A stretch of 64,000 nt of DNA from Virgibacillus litoralis (GTDB taxonomy: Bacteria > Bacillota > Bacilli > Bacillales > Amphibacillaceae): positions 62,001-126,000 of the forward strand of contig NZ_JAGGKK010000001.1 of NCBI RefSeq assembly GCF_017873675.1, written 5' to 3'. Every line of letters starts with the position of its first letter. Position 1 is the first letter of the stretch. This document shows, one piece after another, positions 8,646 to 17,803 of the stretch. Position numbers and translations under genes: made by a program. The notes under the pieces are model-generated. The model was given only the letters and a program-made list of their open reading frames with translations. It did not search any database and was not told the origin of the DNA.

Positions 8646-9497
8646 ATGAGAAGAATTATTTTATCGACAGAAAGTGGAGCAGATTTACCGGAGAATTTGG
8701 CTGAGAAGCATGCTGTTCAGGTGGTGCCGATGCATGTCATCATGGATGGGAAGGATTACTTAGATGGTTCGTTACCCGTAGAGGATATTTACGACTATTA
8801 TGATCGTACAAAAAATATACCCTCTACAACTGCCACAAATGCTCATGAATATCATGACTTTTTTACGAAGATAAAGGCGGATTATCCTGATTGCATCATT
8901 ATTCACATTGGATATACTTCAAAGGCTTCCGCTTCTTTTCAAAGTGCAGTGATTGCCTCTGAGGATTTTGAGGATCTCTTTCTAATTGACGCTTTAAACG
9001 TTACAGGTGGATTAGCAGCTATTGTGATGCATGCTGTTACCTTGCTTGAGAATGAACCTGCAATTGAACCTGATCGTCTAATAGAAAAAATAGAAGCTAT
9101 CATCCCGAAATCAAGACTGGCATTCGTACCCGGAAGCTTAGAGTTTCTAAGAGCAGGTGGACGTGTAAGCAATGTCGCCTATCTTGGAGGGGCCTTGTTA
9201 AAATTAAAGCCACGGATTGAATTAATAGATGGAAAGCTTGTTTCTACTAAGAAATATCGCGGTAAAATGAGTAGCGTTGCCGAAAAGCTTTTGCATGATT
9301 ATTTGAATCAATTCGACATTGACCGGGAACAGCTTTATTTTCAATATTCGATCGGACTTGATGAAAGTATCAAGCTACGGGTGGAAGAAATCGCTAAAGA
9401 AAATGGTTTTAAAAATATAAAATGGATGCAAGCTGGTGCTATGATTTCAACTCACGCAGGACCTGGTGGATTTGGGATTGCAGGGTTGGAAGTTTAG
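8646..9497 (+). CDS. DegV family fatty-acid-binding protein
   Basis: A 283-residue DegV-family protein, which binds a fatty acid in a cleft between two domains and, in Firmicutes, can act as the FakB partner of the fatty acid kinase FakA. Seen are the N-terminal ILSTESGADLPENLAEKHAV, the PSTTATNAHEYHDFF block with the TS/T-rich acyl-phosphate site, and the C-terminal AGAMISTHAGPGGFGI motif. Start ATG 8646 follows AAAGGGGA with a 6-nt spacer. Transcribed alone, ending at a strong terminator at 9538-9580. Confidence 0.92.
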   Translation: MRRIILSTESGADLPENLAEKHAVQVVPMHVIMDGKDYLDGSLPVEDIYDYYDRTKNIPSTTATNAHEYHDFFTKIKADYPDCIIIHIGYTSKASASFQSAVIASEDFEDLFLIDALNVTGGLAAIVMHAVTLLENEPAIEPDRLIEKIEAIIPKSRLAFVPGSLEFLRAGGRVSNVAYLGGALLKLKPRIELIDGKLVSTKKYRGKMSSVAEKLLHDYLNQFDIDREQLYFQYSIGLDESIKLRVEEIAKENGFKNIKWMQAGAMISTHAGPGGFGIAGLEV

Positions 9498-9537
9498 TTA
9501 AATAGAGAATCGCAGAAGATAAAATAAGTGACAAGGA

Positions 9538-9580
9538 GTCCTAATGCTATTCGGCTTTTTATAGCATTAGGACCCCTTTT
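9538..9580 (+). terminator. Rho-independent terminator after degV-family gene
   Basis: Stem GTCCTAATGCTAT with its complement ATAGCATTAGGAC, 13 bp, 10-nt loop, followed by CCCCTTTTT. It may also end the convergent MBL operon. Confidence 0.9.
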
Positions 9581-9593
9581 TCACTTAATATTT

Positions 9594-10544
9594 CTAACTC
9601 CGAACCTCATACCAATATGTCCCATCCTTAATGTCCCGTTTACATTCTCCCTTATATCGTAAATATTCCAGATGGGAAAGTGTTTCACCAATAGCAAACC
9701 TCATCTCATGGATCGTCAGTTTTTTGGAAAATAATCTCTGACACGTATCGTACACTGTACTGCCGCCACTAATTGATTCTAATGTTTGTTCAAGCCGATG
9801 GTCATGGTGGGTTTTTATTTCGTCAATTCGATCATTCGCCCCGTGAAATGGCTGACCATGGGATGGGACTACAAAGTCGACATCAAGCTTTTTAATTTTC
9901 TCTAAAGATGCTAGATAGGTAGCTAATGGATTAGGATCACCATGAAACCAATATGAAATATTCGGTGTTATTTTTGGTAAGATGTGATCGGTCGAAAGCA
10001 GCATATTCTTCTCTTTATTATAAAAAGTAATCAAGCCTTCCGAATGCCCTGGGGTAAAGATTACTTCATATTCATAGTTGCCAATTGGGATCATTTCACC
10101 TTCCTGAAAATAGTGGTTCACATTAGGGTAAGGTGTAACACGGGAAACAAATTCATTAGTATTGGTTGTCATGGAGTTGGCAATCTCATTAGGGACACCT
10201 GCCAGCGAGTAATTCGCTGCAAGTTCACGTATAAAGCTCTCTTGCCAAGCATTTATTCCCGCATCAGTGTCAATTTTTGTCATCGAAACACGTGCACCCG
10301 TTTTTTCTTGCATAGCTCCGACATAACCAAAATGATCAGGATGATAATGGGTAACTAAAATATCGGTAACCTTTTTTCCTGCTAATTCCTTGTCCCATTT
10401 ATCTGCAGTTTCCTTATTATGAAGTCCAGCATCAATAACCTTCCAGCCGTCCTCCCCTTCCGCAATAAAACAATTCACATGGTTTAGCCGAAAAGGAAGA
10501 TCAAGCTTTATTTGTTTTAATCCGTATTCCTCTAGCAAACTCAT
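9594..10544 (-). CDS. MBL-fold metallo-hydrolase
   Basis: A 316-residue metallo-beta-lactamase-fold protein. The metal site motif HYHPDH is at residues 66-71, with downstream FTPGHSEG histidine, LLSTDHILP aspartate and VPSHGQPF histidine, so all ligands of a dinuclear centre are present. The family hydrolyses thioesters, lactones or phosphodiesters; the substrate cannot be read from sequence. It follows the nitronate monooxygenase gene by 6 nt. The stop codon of that gene is part of the ribosome site TAGGAGG, and ATG 10544 sits only 2 nt after it, so TTG at 10538 may be the real start. Confidence 0.88.
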   Translation of the reverse strand: MSLLEEYGLKQIKLDLPFRLNHVNCFIAEGEDGWKVIDAGLHNKETADKWDKELAGKKVTDILVTHYHPDHFGYVGAMQEKTGARVSMTKIDTDAGINAWQESFIRELAANYSLAGVPNEIANSMTTNTNEFVSRVTPYPNVNHYFQEGEMIPIGNYEYEVIFTPGHSEGLITFYNKEKNMLLSTDHILPKITPNISYWFHGDPNPLATYLASLEKIKKLDVDFVVPSHGQPFHGANDRIDEIKTHHDHRLEQTLESISGGSTVYDTCQRLFSKKLTIHEMRFAIGETLSHLEYLRYKGECKRDIKDGTYWYEVRS

Positions 10545-10550
10545 TACCTC

Positions 10551-11522
10551 CTATTTGTCATGACGTACAACTCCAGCTTTTGCTTCTTCATAGGAAAGCT
10601 GGAGTTCATCAACGATTTGGGAAACAGATTGAATCTTGTTGATTGCCCCTATACCTTGTCCAGCACCCCAAATATCCTTCCATGCCTTTGCTTTGGAGTT
10701 ATTTAATTTATCAAAGTTTATTTCCTCTTTTTCCCTTAAGTTATCAGGGTCTAATCCGGCCTTTCGTATACTTGGAATGAGGTAATTTGCATTCACACCA
10801 CTAAACGTATCGGTATAAAGGATATCGTCTATGGATGAATCGATAATCATAGTTTTATAGTCTTCCACGGCTGAACTCTCTGCAGATGGAATGAATCTGG
10901 AGCCCATGTAAACAAAGTCCGCTCCAAGCACTTCTGCTGCCAGGATATCCTCACCTTTTGACATACCACCAGCCAGAACAATTGGCCCGTCCCAGAATTC
11001 CTTCACTTCATGAAGGAAAGCGAAGGGATTCAAGACTCCAGCATGTCCTCCTGCACCGCTCGCGACAAGTACTAATCCGTCAGTTCCTTTTTCAATCGCC
11101 TTTTTAGCAAACTTCACGTTAATGACATCGGATAAAACAAACCCGCCATATTCATGGACAACCTTTACGACAACACTTGGGTCCCCAAGCGACGTAATTA
11201 CAATTGGCGGCTGGTATTTTTCAATTAAGGCAAGGTCTTCTTCATACCTTTTATTGGAGCGATGCACGATAAGGTTAATTGCCCATGGTGCTACCGTTTT
11301 ATCTGGATTTTTGCTTTTTATTTCCTTTAATTCAGTGCTGATTTGGTGCATCCATTCCTCTAAATCATCACTGGTGCGAGCATTCAAGGCCGGAAAAGAA
11401 CCGATGATTCCAGATGCACAGGCATTAATAATCATCTTAGGATTCGAAACGAGGAACATCGGCGCCATAATGACAGGCAGTTTCATAGATTGTTTAAGTT
11501 GTTTTACTGCTTCAGTTTGCAT
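10551..11522 (-). CDS. NAD(P)H-dependent flavin oxidoreductase / nitronate monooxygenase
   Basis: A 323-residue TIM-barrel FMN protein of the 2-nitropropane dioxygenase family. Typical segments are LPVIMAPMFLVSNPKMIINA at the N-terminus, VASGAGGHAGVLNPFAFLHEV (FMN phosphate and the catalytic-histidine region) and LAGGMSKGEDILAAEVLGADFVYMGSRF. Such enzymes oxidise nitronates or serve in FabK-like reductions; the missing FabK context favours nitronate monooxygenase. Start ATG 11522 follows AAAGGAG at 11 nt. It is the first gene of a two-gene operon with the MBL hydrolase, which suggests a joint detoxification or catabolic step of unknown substrate. Confidence 0.88.
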   Translation of the reverse strand: MQTEAVKQLKQSMKLPVIMAPMFLVSNPKMIINACASGIIGSFPALNARTSDDLEEWMHQISTELKEIKSKNPDKTVAPWAINLIVHRSNKRYEEDLALIEKYQPPIVITSLGDPSVVVKVVHEYGGFVLSDVINVKFAKKAIEKGTDGLVLVASGAGGHAGVLNPFAFLHEVKEFWDGPIVLAGGMSKGEDILAAEVLGADFVYMGSRFIPSAESSAVEDYKTMIIDSSIDDILYTDTFSGVNANYLIPSIRKAGLDPDNLREKEEINFDKLNNSKAKAWKDIWGAGQGIGAINKIQSVSQIVDELQLSYEEAKAGVVRHDK

Positions 11523-11836
11523 GTAGATTTATGCTCCTTTCGTATTTATAGTTGGGGATTACTGGAAATAGTAGTTCCCCCTATTATACATCTCTTTTTG
11601 CTTTTAGAAATACCAATAACAGATCTGCCTTATCCAGATTCGGGGCAGCATGGAAAGTTGAACGTACTGCAGTTAAAGGAGAAGAATTTTAGCGGACATA
11701 AGAACCCTTATTTGACGGAAACACACCTATTGAACTTAGGTCAATCTAAGGGCCAGACACTTAATAATTCTGTAATAAGCCTACTCACTTCCCCGTTATT
11801 TCCATATTATAAAGAAAAACGAGAGGTGAGAACGTT
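11523..11836. other. 314-bp divergent intergenic region
   Basis: Separates the leftward nitronate monooxygenase operon from the rightward haloperoxidase-like gene and should contain both promoters. An open frame of about 126 codons on the plus strand runs through it but has no ribosome site and no recognisable protein. I see no repeat or structured RNA. Confidence 0.4.
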
Positions 11837-12721
11837 TTGGAAACAAATTACCTACGCTGGTCCGAACTAGCATATGCTGGAGAAAAGAAGCCCCCAAGTG
11901 AACCTGTTACCCCTTCTGCAGGATCTTGGCCTCTAACCTATTTACAACGAAACAATAATGGAAGATTCTTAGATCCAGAGGGTGAGAAATTGAACCTGCC
12001 TATAACACCCCCTAATCTGATTAACTTTGAAAGAGAGTTACGCACCGTCAAAAGAACCCTGCGAAATTTAACCTCTTCGCAGCGTAAAATAGGTATCTAT
12101 TACGGTACAGGAGTCCCTACCAAACAGTGGACGCCTGTCATTGACCGCTTAATTGATTCGTATAATCTTGGTCCAACTAATGCTGCGCGATTAATTGCTG
12201 CAGTACAAGGAGCTGTTAATGACACGATGATCGTCGTATGGGATTTAAAATATCGATGGGATGTAGCAAGACCCAATCAATATGATCAAAAGTTGCGGAC
12301 GTTACTATGCACTCCCCGATTTCCAACTTATCCATCCGGTCATGCAACAATGTCAGCTTGCACAGCCATTGTGTTAAGCTATTTTTTTCCAAAGGAATCA
12401 AGGAAACTATGGAAAATAGCGGAAGACGATGCAGTAAGTCGTTTATATGCCGGCGTTCATTTTCCATCTGATAATAATGAAGGAATTCGGTTAGGAAGAT
12501 ACATTGGGGATGTTATTGTTAAGCATCTGAAACAACAAAATCTGCTGGAATCAGTTGATAATACGTATAGAAATTACCAGGACGCTGACATCTTACCGGA
12601 TGACTATCAGCAGTTTATACCGTTTGATTTTCCTGAATCATGTACGTCCCTTCTATTGGATGAAAAGAAATCTGAGCAGATAGACCTTAATGCCACCGCT
12701 CCAAAACCACTATTAAAATAA
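11837..12721 (+). CDS. vanadium-dependent haloperoxidase / PAP2-superfamily protein
   Basis: A 294-residue protein with the acid phosphatase/vanadium haloperoxidase active site in full: K138 and R145 in KYRWDVARP, S167-G168-H169 in YPSGHATMSA, and R202 with H208 in SRLYAGVHFPSD. These residues bind phosphate in PAP2 phosphatases or vanadate in haloperoxidases. It lacks the membrane helices of lipid PAP2 enzymes, so it is a soluble haloperoxidase-like member found in many Bacilli. The TTG start at 11837 has GAGGTGA 7 nt upstream. Whether it is an oxidase or a phosphatase cannot be decided from sequence. Confidence 0.85.
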   Translation: METNYLRWSELAYAGEKKPPSEPVTPSAGSWPLTYLQRNNNGRFLDPEGEKLNLPITPPNLINFERELRTVKRTLRNLTSSQRKIGIYYGTGVPTKQWTPVIDRLIDSYNLGPTNAARLIAAVQGAVNDTMIVVWDLKYRWDVARPNQYDQKLRTLLCTPRFPTYPSGHATMSACTAIVLSYFFPKESRKLWKIAEDDAVSRLYAGVHFPSDNNEGIRLGRYIGDVIVKHLKQQNLLESVDNTYRNYQDADILPDDYQQFIPFDFPESCTSLLLDEKKSEQIDLNATAPKPLLK

Positions 12722-12761
12722 TCCCCAAAAGGTTCTTACGTAAAGGCAAAGTGCTTAGCAA

Positions 12762-12998
12762 CTATTTAATATACTGCCTTAATAAACAAAGATTATTGTA
12801 ATCCAAATCGAATAGAGGAACAGGTCCTTCTTGCCTCTTTGAAAATAGTAATGGCAGTAATCCTAGTTGATTCCTGCCTCCACCACTTTCATCGTAATAT
12901 ATTGGGACAAGGCTCCTGTCCCTTCTTGTCGGAATACTTTTTTTGGGGATCCCATCAAGCCAGATCCATTTGGCTCCAAAAATTATATCATCCCTCAC
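12762..12998 (-). CDS. possible small hypothetical protein
   Basis: A 78-codon frame starting at a GTG that overlaps the TGA stop of the preceding gene (GTGA). The product has a GGGRNQLGLLPLLFSKRQEG segment but matches nothing I recognise. Coupled start and same strand are the only support; it could equally be non-coding 3' sequence. Confidence 0.25.
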   Translation of the reverse strand: MRDDIIFGAKWIWLDGIPKKSIPTRRDRSLVPIYYDESGGGRNQLGLLPLLFSKRQEGPVPLFDLDYNNLCLLRQYIK

Positions 12999-13504
12999 TT
13001 AAACACAAGCACCGGTCTATATTTTTCATAATGGGTTTCCACTTTTCGGATAAGGTCCTTGCATTCTCTTTCATCCATACACTTAACAACTTCTATTGCA
13101 TTGTCATCCCTATCATTGCTAATTGTTATATTTATAATTTGATCTTCATTTGTAATGTTGATGTATAAAGGGCGTGCATCGTGATCTGCTACTGATCCTG
13201 AGAATGTTGTTAATAACAGGGCAATTGTGGTATCCGCACTATCCTGATCTTTACATTCGAACACTTCCACAGCGTTCTCCTTCCTCTGTCTGCTAAGGTT
13301 AATAATCCGCCCTCCATCAGCCTCGAGTACATTGATATATCGAGTAGTGAAGCTTGGCTCAATCGGTTCCCGGTTTACATTTCGGTCCTTACCAATGCTT
13401 TCATTCCTTAATTTGAATGAGGGGATGAAGCTGTTTTCCGGGGGTTTTCTTAAATAATTAAAATAGAACAACGATGCAATTAATATTCCTATAAAAAAAG
13501 CCAT
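12995..13504 (-). CDS. hypothetical membrane-anchored protein with two internal repeats
   Basis: A 169-residue protein with one N-terminal hydrophobic helix (residues 2-16) and a polar outside domain. I do not recognise the family. The domain contains two related units: IINLSRQRKENAVEVFECKD and, about 55 residues on, IINITISNDRDDNAIEVVKC, each with an ECKD/KCMD cysteine. They look like a duplicated beta-rich module. Start ATG 13504 follows GGAGGTG at 8 nt. No operon partner on its upstream side. Confidence 0.65.
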   Translation of the reverse strand: MAFFIGILIASLFYFNYLRKPPENSFIPSFKLRNESIGKDRNVNREPIEPSFTTRYINVLEADGGRIINLSRQRKENAVEVFECKDQDSADTTIALLLTTFSGSVADHDARPLYINITNEDQIINITISNDRDDNAIEVVKCMDERECKDLIRKVETHYEKYRPVLVFK

Positions 13505-13874
13505 TAAAAAAACACCTCCATAGCTGCTACACGAACGTTCACATTTACACTATGGTACATTCCAAGGCTCTGTTCTGTGTTTTCACATACTCCTTTAATT
13601 TTCAAATACTTCCCTACAATGTATGGATTTTTCCTGTCCATAATTCTCGCAATTACTTTTTTCATCAAACTGTAATATTGGTGTTATTAAATGGTAGCAG
13701 CCAGGTGCATCGTTTCCTTATTGGAGGCAGCAAGTGTTACTTGAATATCTACTTTATTTTTGAATTATGAAATTGATTCAAATGAAAAAAAGGAAAAACA
13801 CTGATATTCATATTTCACAAGATTACGGGTAAATTATTAACTAGTAACATAATTGGACGAAAAATAAATGAAAG
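13505..13874. other. 370-bp intergenic region
   Basis: Divergent region between the repeat-containing membrane protein and the DUF3231 gene. The short open frames here lack ribosome sites. Apart from the DUF3231 ribosome site AAAGGTGATG just before 13875, I see no clear promoter, repeat or RNA. Confidence 0.35.
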
Positions 13875-14885
13875 GTGATGAAAAAAATGAAGTTAACTTC
13901 TGCTGAAATAACCAATTTGTGGAACACGTATATGAATGATAGTGGTGCCATTTGTCATTTACAATATGAAGTAAATAAAGCTGAAGATATGGAAATAAAG
14001 GCATTAATTCAATATGCTTTGGATATATCAAAATCACATATCGAAACAATAACAAAAATACTAAATAATGAAAACTATCCTATTCCACACGGTTTTAAGT
14101 TAGATGAAGATGTGGACGTTACGGCTCCTAGGTTATTTACTGATACTTATTTTTTATTCTCTACTAACAATTTAGGTAAATTGGGGCTGAATGCATATAG
14201 TGTAGCATTACCACTTGCTGTGAGAGAAGATATTTATACTTTTTTTAGTGAATGTCTACGTGAATCAGATGATATTCTTAAGAAGACTAATGATCTATTG
14301 TTAAAAAAAGGGTTATATATAAAGCCACCACTTCTTCCAACCCCTGAAAACTTCGATTTTGTGAAGAAGAAAAACTTTCTTGCAGGATACTTTGGAGAGA
14401 AAAGACCATTAACTGGTACTGAAATTACAAATCTTTATGCCAATTTCCAAAGAAATGCACTAGGTTCAGCCACTATGATTGGGTATAGTCAGGTTGCAAA
14501 TAAGAAGGATGTAACTGAATTTATTCTTAGAGGTAAAGAAATAGCACAAAAACATTGTGAGATATTTGGATCTTATTTAAGCGAATGTGATATTCCTAGT
14601 CCTACGTCATTGGATACAGAGGTTACGGATTCAATCACATACACGTTTTCTGATAGAAAGATGCTGTTCTATACTACAGCCTTAACGGCAATCAGTGTTG
14701 GTTATTATGGAGCTAGTATGTCAGTGAGCCCTAGAAGAGATATTGGAGCCATGTACAGCAGACTTGTAGCGGAAAGCTTAAAATTTGCGGATGACGGGGC
14801 TAAATTGATGATTAAATACGGGTGGATGGAAGAGCCACCACGAGCACTTGACCGTGATGAATTAGCAAAGAAAAAGCAAGGGTAA
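13875..14885 (+). CDS. DUF3231 family protein
   Basis: A 336-residue protein made of two copies of a helical ferritin-like unit, as usual for DUF3231. The unit starts LTSAEITNLWNTYMNDSGAI at residue 5 and recurs as LTGTEITNLYANFQRNALGS near residue 180. Each has the following KxLIQYALDISKSHIE / FILRGKEIAQKHCE helix. The C-terminal WMEEPPRALDRDELAKKK tail is family-typical. The family is common in spore-forming Bacilli, function unknown. ATG 13875 has a GGTGATG ribosome site; an ATG one codon on (13884) is possible. A second, broken copy is at 54115-55118. Confidence 0.88.
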   Translation: MMKKMKLTSAEITNLWNTYMNDSGAICHLQYEVNKAEDMEIKALIQYALDISKSHIETITKILNNENYPIPHGFKLDEDVDVTAPRLFTDTYFLFSTNNLGKLGLNAYSVALPLAVREDIYTFFSECLRESDDILKKTNDLLLKKGLYIKPPLLPTPENFDFVKKKNFLAGYFGEKRPLTGTEITNLYANFQRNALGSATMIGYSQVANKKDVTEFILRGKEIAQKHCEIFGSYLSECDIPSPTSLDTEVTDSITYTFSDRKMLFYTTALTAISVGYYGASMSVSPRRDIGAMYSRLVAESLKFADDGAKLMIKYGWMEEPPRALDRDELAKKKQG

Positions 14886-15094
14886 CTAATAGTGCCCTTC
14901 TATTGGTGGCTTTAAAATAATAACTTGCCTATCTGTAGCAATTGTACTAGCCTTTTAAAAATCATAGTCTTTAAGTTTTTGGTCAGCCCAATATCCACTT
15001 ATAAAAAGCTAAGTTAAGTTAAATCTTTATTCACAACCTTCCTTTGTTGGTGCGGGCAAAGATAAACTTTAATCCAACCACCTGAGTTTTAGGT

Positions 15095-15127
15095 AGAGTC
15101 CGCCAAACAGGCGAAAGCGGGGCTCTT
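15095..15127. terminator. weak terminator-like hairpin
   Basis: AGAGTCC pairs imperfectly with GGGGCTCT around an inner CGCC/GGCG stem and is followed by TTTT on the plus strand. It lies between the ends of the DUF3231 gene and the convergent zorB-like gene. Confidence 0.4.
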
Positions 15128-15135
15128 TTCCACAG

Positions 15136-15828
15136 CTATTCCGCTAAAATCTCTCGCGTCCTCTCAAGGATCTCCTCATCCTTCAACCGAAATTTAAATT
15201 CCACTCTTCTGGATTCAGCTGCACTGTAATCACCGGATTCATTTGTGCGAAAATCGGTATATGATTTACTGTTCACTGTTAATTTTTCCTGCAGATGGTC
15301 TTGGATATTTTTATATGGAAAATCATCACTGAGAATGTAGGCTGCGACACTGTAGGCCCTTTCCTGTGAGAGTTCTAAATTATATAAATAGCTGCCGTCA
15401 CGATCGGTGTGACCTTCGATAATGATTTCCGCAATATATTCTTCATAGCCGTTTTGCAGCAATATATCCAGATACTTCGGGACGAATTCATCCAAAAACT
15501 GAAAGGACGCAGGCTTCAATTCGGATTTATCATATGCAAATAAGATTTCTGTATCAAAGATGATTGCACCTGTCTTCTCATCCACTTCAATTTCCAGAGT
15601 TGAATCACTGAATTCTGTCTGCAGCTCATTAACAAGCTTGGCCCGTACTCCCATAATTTGATCGATGGTCTTTTTCATTTCTTCAATTTGCAGGGATTTG
15701 ATAATCATCATCGTAATGAAAATTAAGATGAAGCATAATAGGATAATCGTCAGCAGATCGGTAAATGATGGCCAAAAATGCCCGTCGTCCTGTTCCTTTT
15801 TAAAGAGTCGCTGGTATTTAGTAGTCAT
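15136..15828 (-). CDS. ZorB-like OmpA-domain membrane protein
   Basis: A 230-residue protein with a short cytoplasmic N-terminus, one membrane helix and an OmpA/MotB peptidoglycan-binding domain. The helix begins FWPSFTDLLTIILLCFILIF; Asp24 is in the position of the ion-carrying aspartate of MotB and ZorB. The OmpA region has ILFAYDKSELKPASFQFLDE, IEGHTDRDGSYLYNLELSQE and the closing ESRRVEF. Its start overlaps the end of the ZorA-like gene by 11 nt, so the two are co-expressed. In Zorya anti-phage systems ZorA5B2 forms a proton-driven motor; other MotB/TolR-type roles are possible. No Zorya effector gene is adjacent. Confidence 0.82.
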   Translation of the reverse strand: MTTKYQRLFKKEQDDGHFWPSFTDLLTIILLCFILIFITMMIIKSLQIEEMKKTIDQIMGVRAKLVNELQTEFSDSTLEIEVDEKTGAIIFDTEILFAYDKSELKPASFQFLDEFVPKYLDILLQNGYEEYIAEIIIEGHTDRDGSYLYNLELSQERAYSVAAYILSDDFPYKNIQDHLQEKLTVNSKSYTDFRTNESGDYSAAESRRVEFKFRLKDEEILERTREILAE

Positions 15829-17641
15829 TTTGTCTCAACCCTGTACCGTTATTTCCAGGTTGCTGGCCGATGGAATTCAGCTGCCGATTTAACCCTTGAA
15901 TCTCCCGACCAAGATCCTGTAAGGTTTGTTGGGCATAACGGGAATTGCTTTGCCCGATTTCTTCAGACAGGCGCCGTATTTCCTGGAATTCCTTCTTGAT
16001 CGCTTCATTCGTCATTTCCACTGAATCAGTTATATTTCGTGCTACCTTATCAAGTTTATCCCCGAGTCCTCCCTCCAGATTATCCACATAATTGGAGAGT
16101 GTATTTTTTAAAACATCCACACTTACTTCCAACTGATTTTCGCGTTGATTGAACGTATTGTTCATCTGGGATATCGTCTTATTTATATCGTTAATCAGCT
16201 GGTTATTCTGCATGCCGACTTTTTCATACGTATTGGTTGCTTCATTTATTTGTTTTTCAAATGCCTTCGATTCCTCAGAATGTGCTTTTAAATGACTATT
16301 AAACGTTCGGTTAAATTCCTTCAGCTCGTCAAAACGATCTGTTAATAGGTACTTATATTCTGCCTGTGTTTGATTGATCACTTCAAGGGCTTGCGGTAAC
16401 TGAACAATCGAATCGCCCATTTTATCAAATTGCTTTGATAGTTCCCCAATATAAGAGATAATTCCTGCCAGTTTCGAGCTGAGGTCACTTCCAAAAACCT
16501 GTTTAAACTCTTTATTATGCGCATCCATTTTATTGGCCAGGTCATTATTTTTCTGAGTAATTTTTTCAAATGCAGCATGTATGGATTCCTGCCCCTCCAT
16601 GATCGATGACGTAAACAATTTTAGTTCAACCACAGATTCCTCGAATTGATTCAGGGTATCCATCTGAGCTGTCGAAACTTCCTTCACTTTCTCATAGGTA
16701 TTCTCAAACGCTTTAGCCATCCGTTCATTCTTTCCATCCATTCGTTTAAAATAGGAAAACAGCGAATCAAAGTTGTCATTTAGCTTTTTGGTAGATTCGC
16801 CAAACCCATCTGTCACCTCTTTCATATGGTGGAACAGTTCCTGAAATTCCTGCAGGTTGCTGGAAAGCCCTTCATTAAACTTGGCCAAATCTTTGGCAGA
16901 TTGCTGCAGACCGCTCGTATATTCCTGAAAGCCTGAAAATGCGTTCTCAATTCCTGTCAGTGATTCCTGGTTTGTTTCCTGCAAATGCTGAATGGAATGG
17001 TTTATCGTCTCAGACACTTCAATCAGCCGGCTCATCCCTTCCTGTTCTTGGCCATCTAGATTGGATTCTACTTTTAACATGATATCTGTTAGCATATACT
17101 CCGTGTTAAAGATTTTAATAAGCACGGTCATGATGAGGGAAAGCCCCATCCCAGCTATACTGGTGTAAAATGCCACATCAATTCCTGACAGTACTGCAGC
17201 TATATTCTCAACCAATTGAGAGCCAGTGGCGTTGATACTTCCAAGTGATATTGTCAGACCGATAAACGTCCCTAATACCCCGATTAAAATAAAAATGGAA
17301 ACGGTCATCTGAACCATTTTGATGAGATTGACAACAGGCATGTTAAACACACGCCAACCGGAAAATTTCTCTTGTACGAAAGTCTCCGGTTTCACCGATT
17401 CCTTGTCACGGATTCTATCAAACTGGGCCTTAAATGTGTTAAGTGGTTCAATATCCATTTGATCTGTTGATTCCATATAATTTCTTATTTTTTTAAGCTT
17501 CGTAAATAGACCCAGATGAACGAAAACGGTAAGGAAAAAGCTAATGAACAGAATCACGAAAATCAGCTCGGTAACTGGATTTGATAAAATGTCTTCCGCT
17601 ATACGCTCACTCGTAAAAACTTCCAACAATAATTGCAGCAT
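15818..17641 (-). CDS. ZorA-like MotA/TolQ/ExbB-family channel with long coiled-coil tail
   Basis: A 607-residue protein. The first part holds a membrane helix (about 20-45) and the MotA/TolQ core: two helices at about 118-150 (MTVSIFILIGVLGTFIGLTI) and 158-185 (LSGIDVAFYTSIAGMGLSLI). Residues 190-600 form a long helical tail rich in Gln, Asn, Ser and Glu with heptad-like repeats and no further domain. MotA, TolQ and ExbB lack such a tail, whereas ZorA of Zorya defence systems has one that reaches into the cytoplasm. The TTG/ATG start at 17641 precedes a gene pair with no recognised effector. Classification as ZorA-like is by architecture. Confidence 0.8.
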   Translation of the reverse strand: MLQLLLEVFTSERIAEDILSNPVTELIFVILFISFFLTVFVHLGLFTKLKKIRNYMESTDQMDIEPLNTFKAQFDRIRDKESVKPETFVQEKFSGWRVFNMPVVNLIKMVQMTVSIFILIGVLGTFIGLTISLGSINATGSQLVENIAAVLSGIDVAFYTSIAGMGLSLIMTVLIKIFNTEYMLTDIMLKVESNLDGQEQEGMSRLIEVSETINHSIQHLQETNQESLTGIENAFSGFQEYTSGLQQSAKDLAKFNEGLSSNLQEFQELFHHMKEVTDGFGESTKKLNDNFDSLFSYFKRMDGKNERMAKAFENTYEKVKEVSTAQMDTLNQFEESVVELKLFTSSIMEGQESIHAAFEKITQKNNDLANKMDAHNKEFKQVFGSDLSSKLAGIISYIGELSKQFDKMGDSIVQLPQALEVINQTQAEYKYLLTDRFDELKEFNRTFNSHLKAHSEESKAFEKQINEATNTYEKVGMQNNQLINDINKTISQMNNTFNQRENQLEVSVDVLKNTLSNYVDNLEGGLGDKLDKVARNITDSVEMTNEAIKKEFQEIRRLSEEIGQSNSRYAQQTLQDLGREIQGLNRQLNSIGQQPGNNGTGLRQNDY

Positions 17642-17803
17642 AGATACTCCTCCTGATAGAACCTCTTTCTTTATTGCTATTCAGAAGAAGGACAAATCAT
17701 GTTTTGTTTTTGGGGACATGAATACTTACTTTCTATCGCCGTAAGCCAGAGTCAAGTTGGATGACATCTTTTTGATAATCGAAAACTTACTTTCATAAAT
17801 AGA

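Noticed and set aside
11490-11870. Plus-strand frame of 126 codons upstream of the haloperoxidase-like gene
   Set aside because: No ribosome site, no recognisable protein, and it overlaps starts of two real genes.
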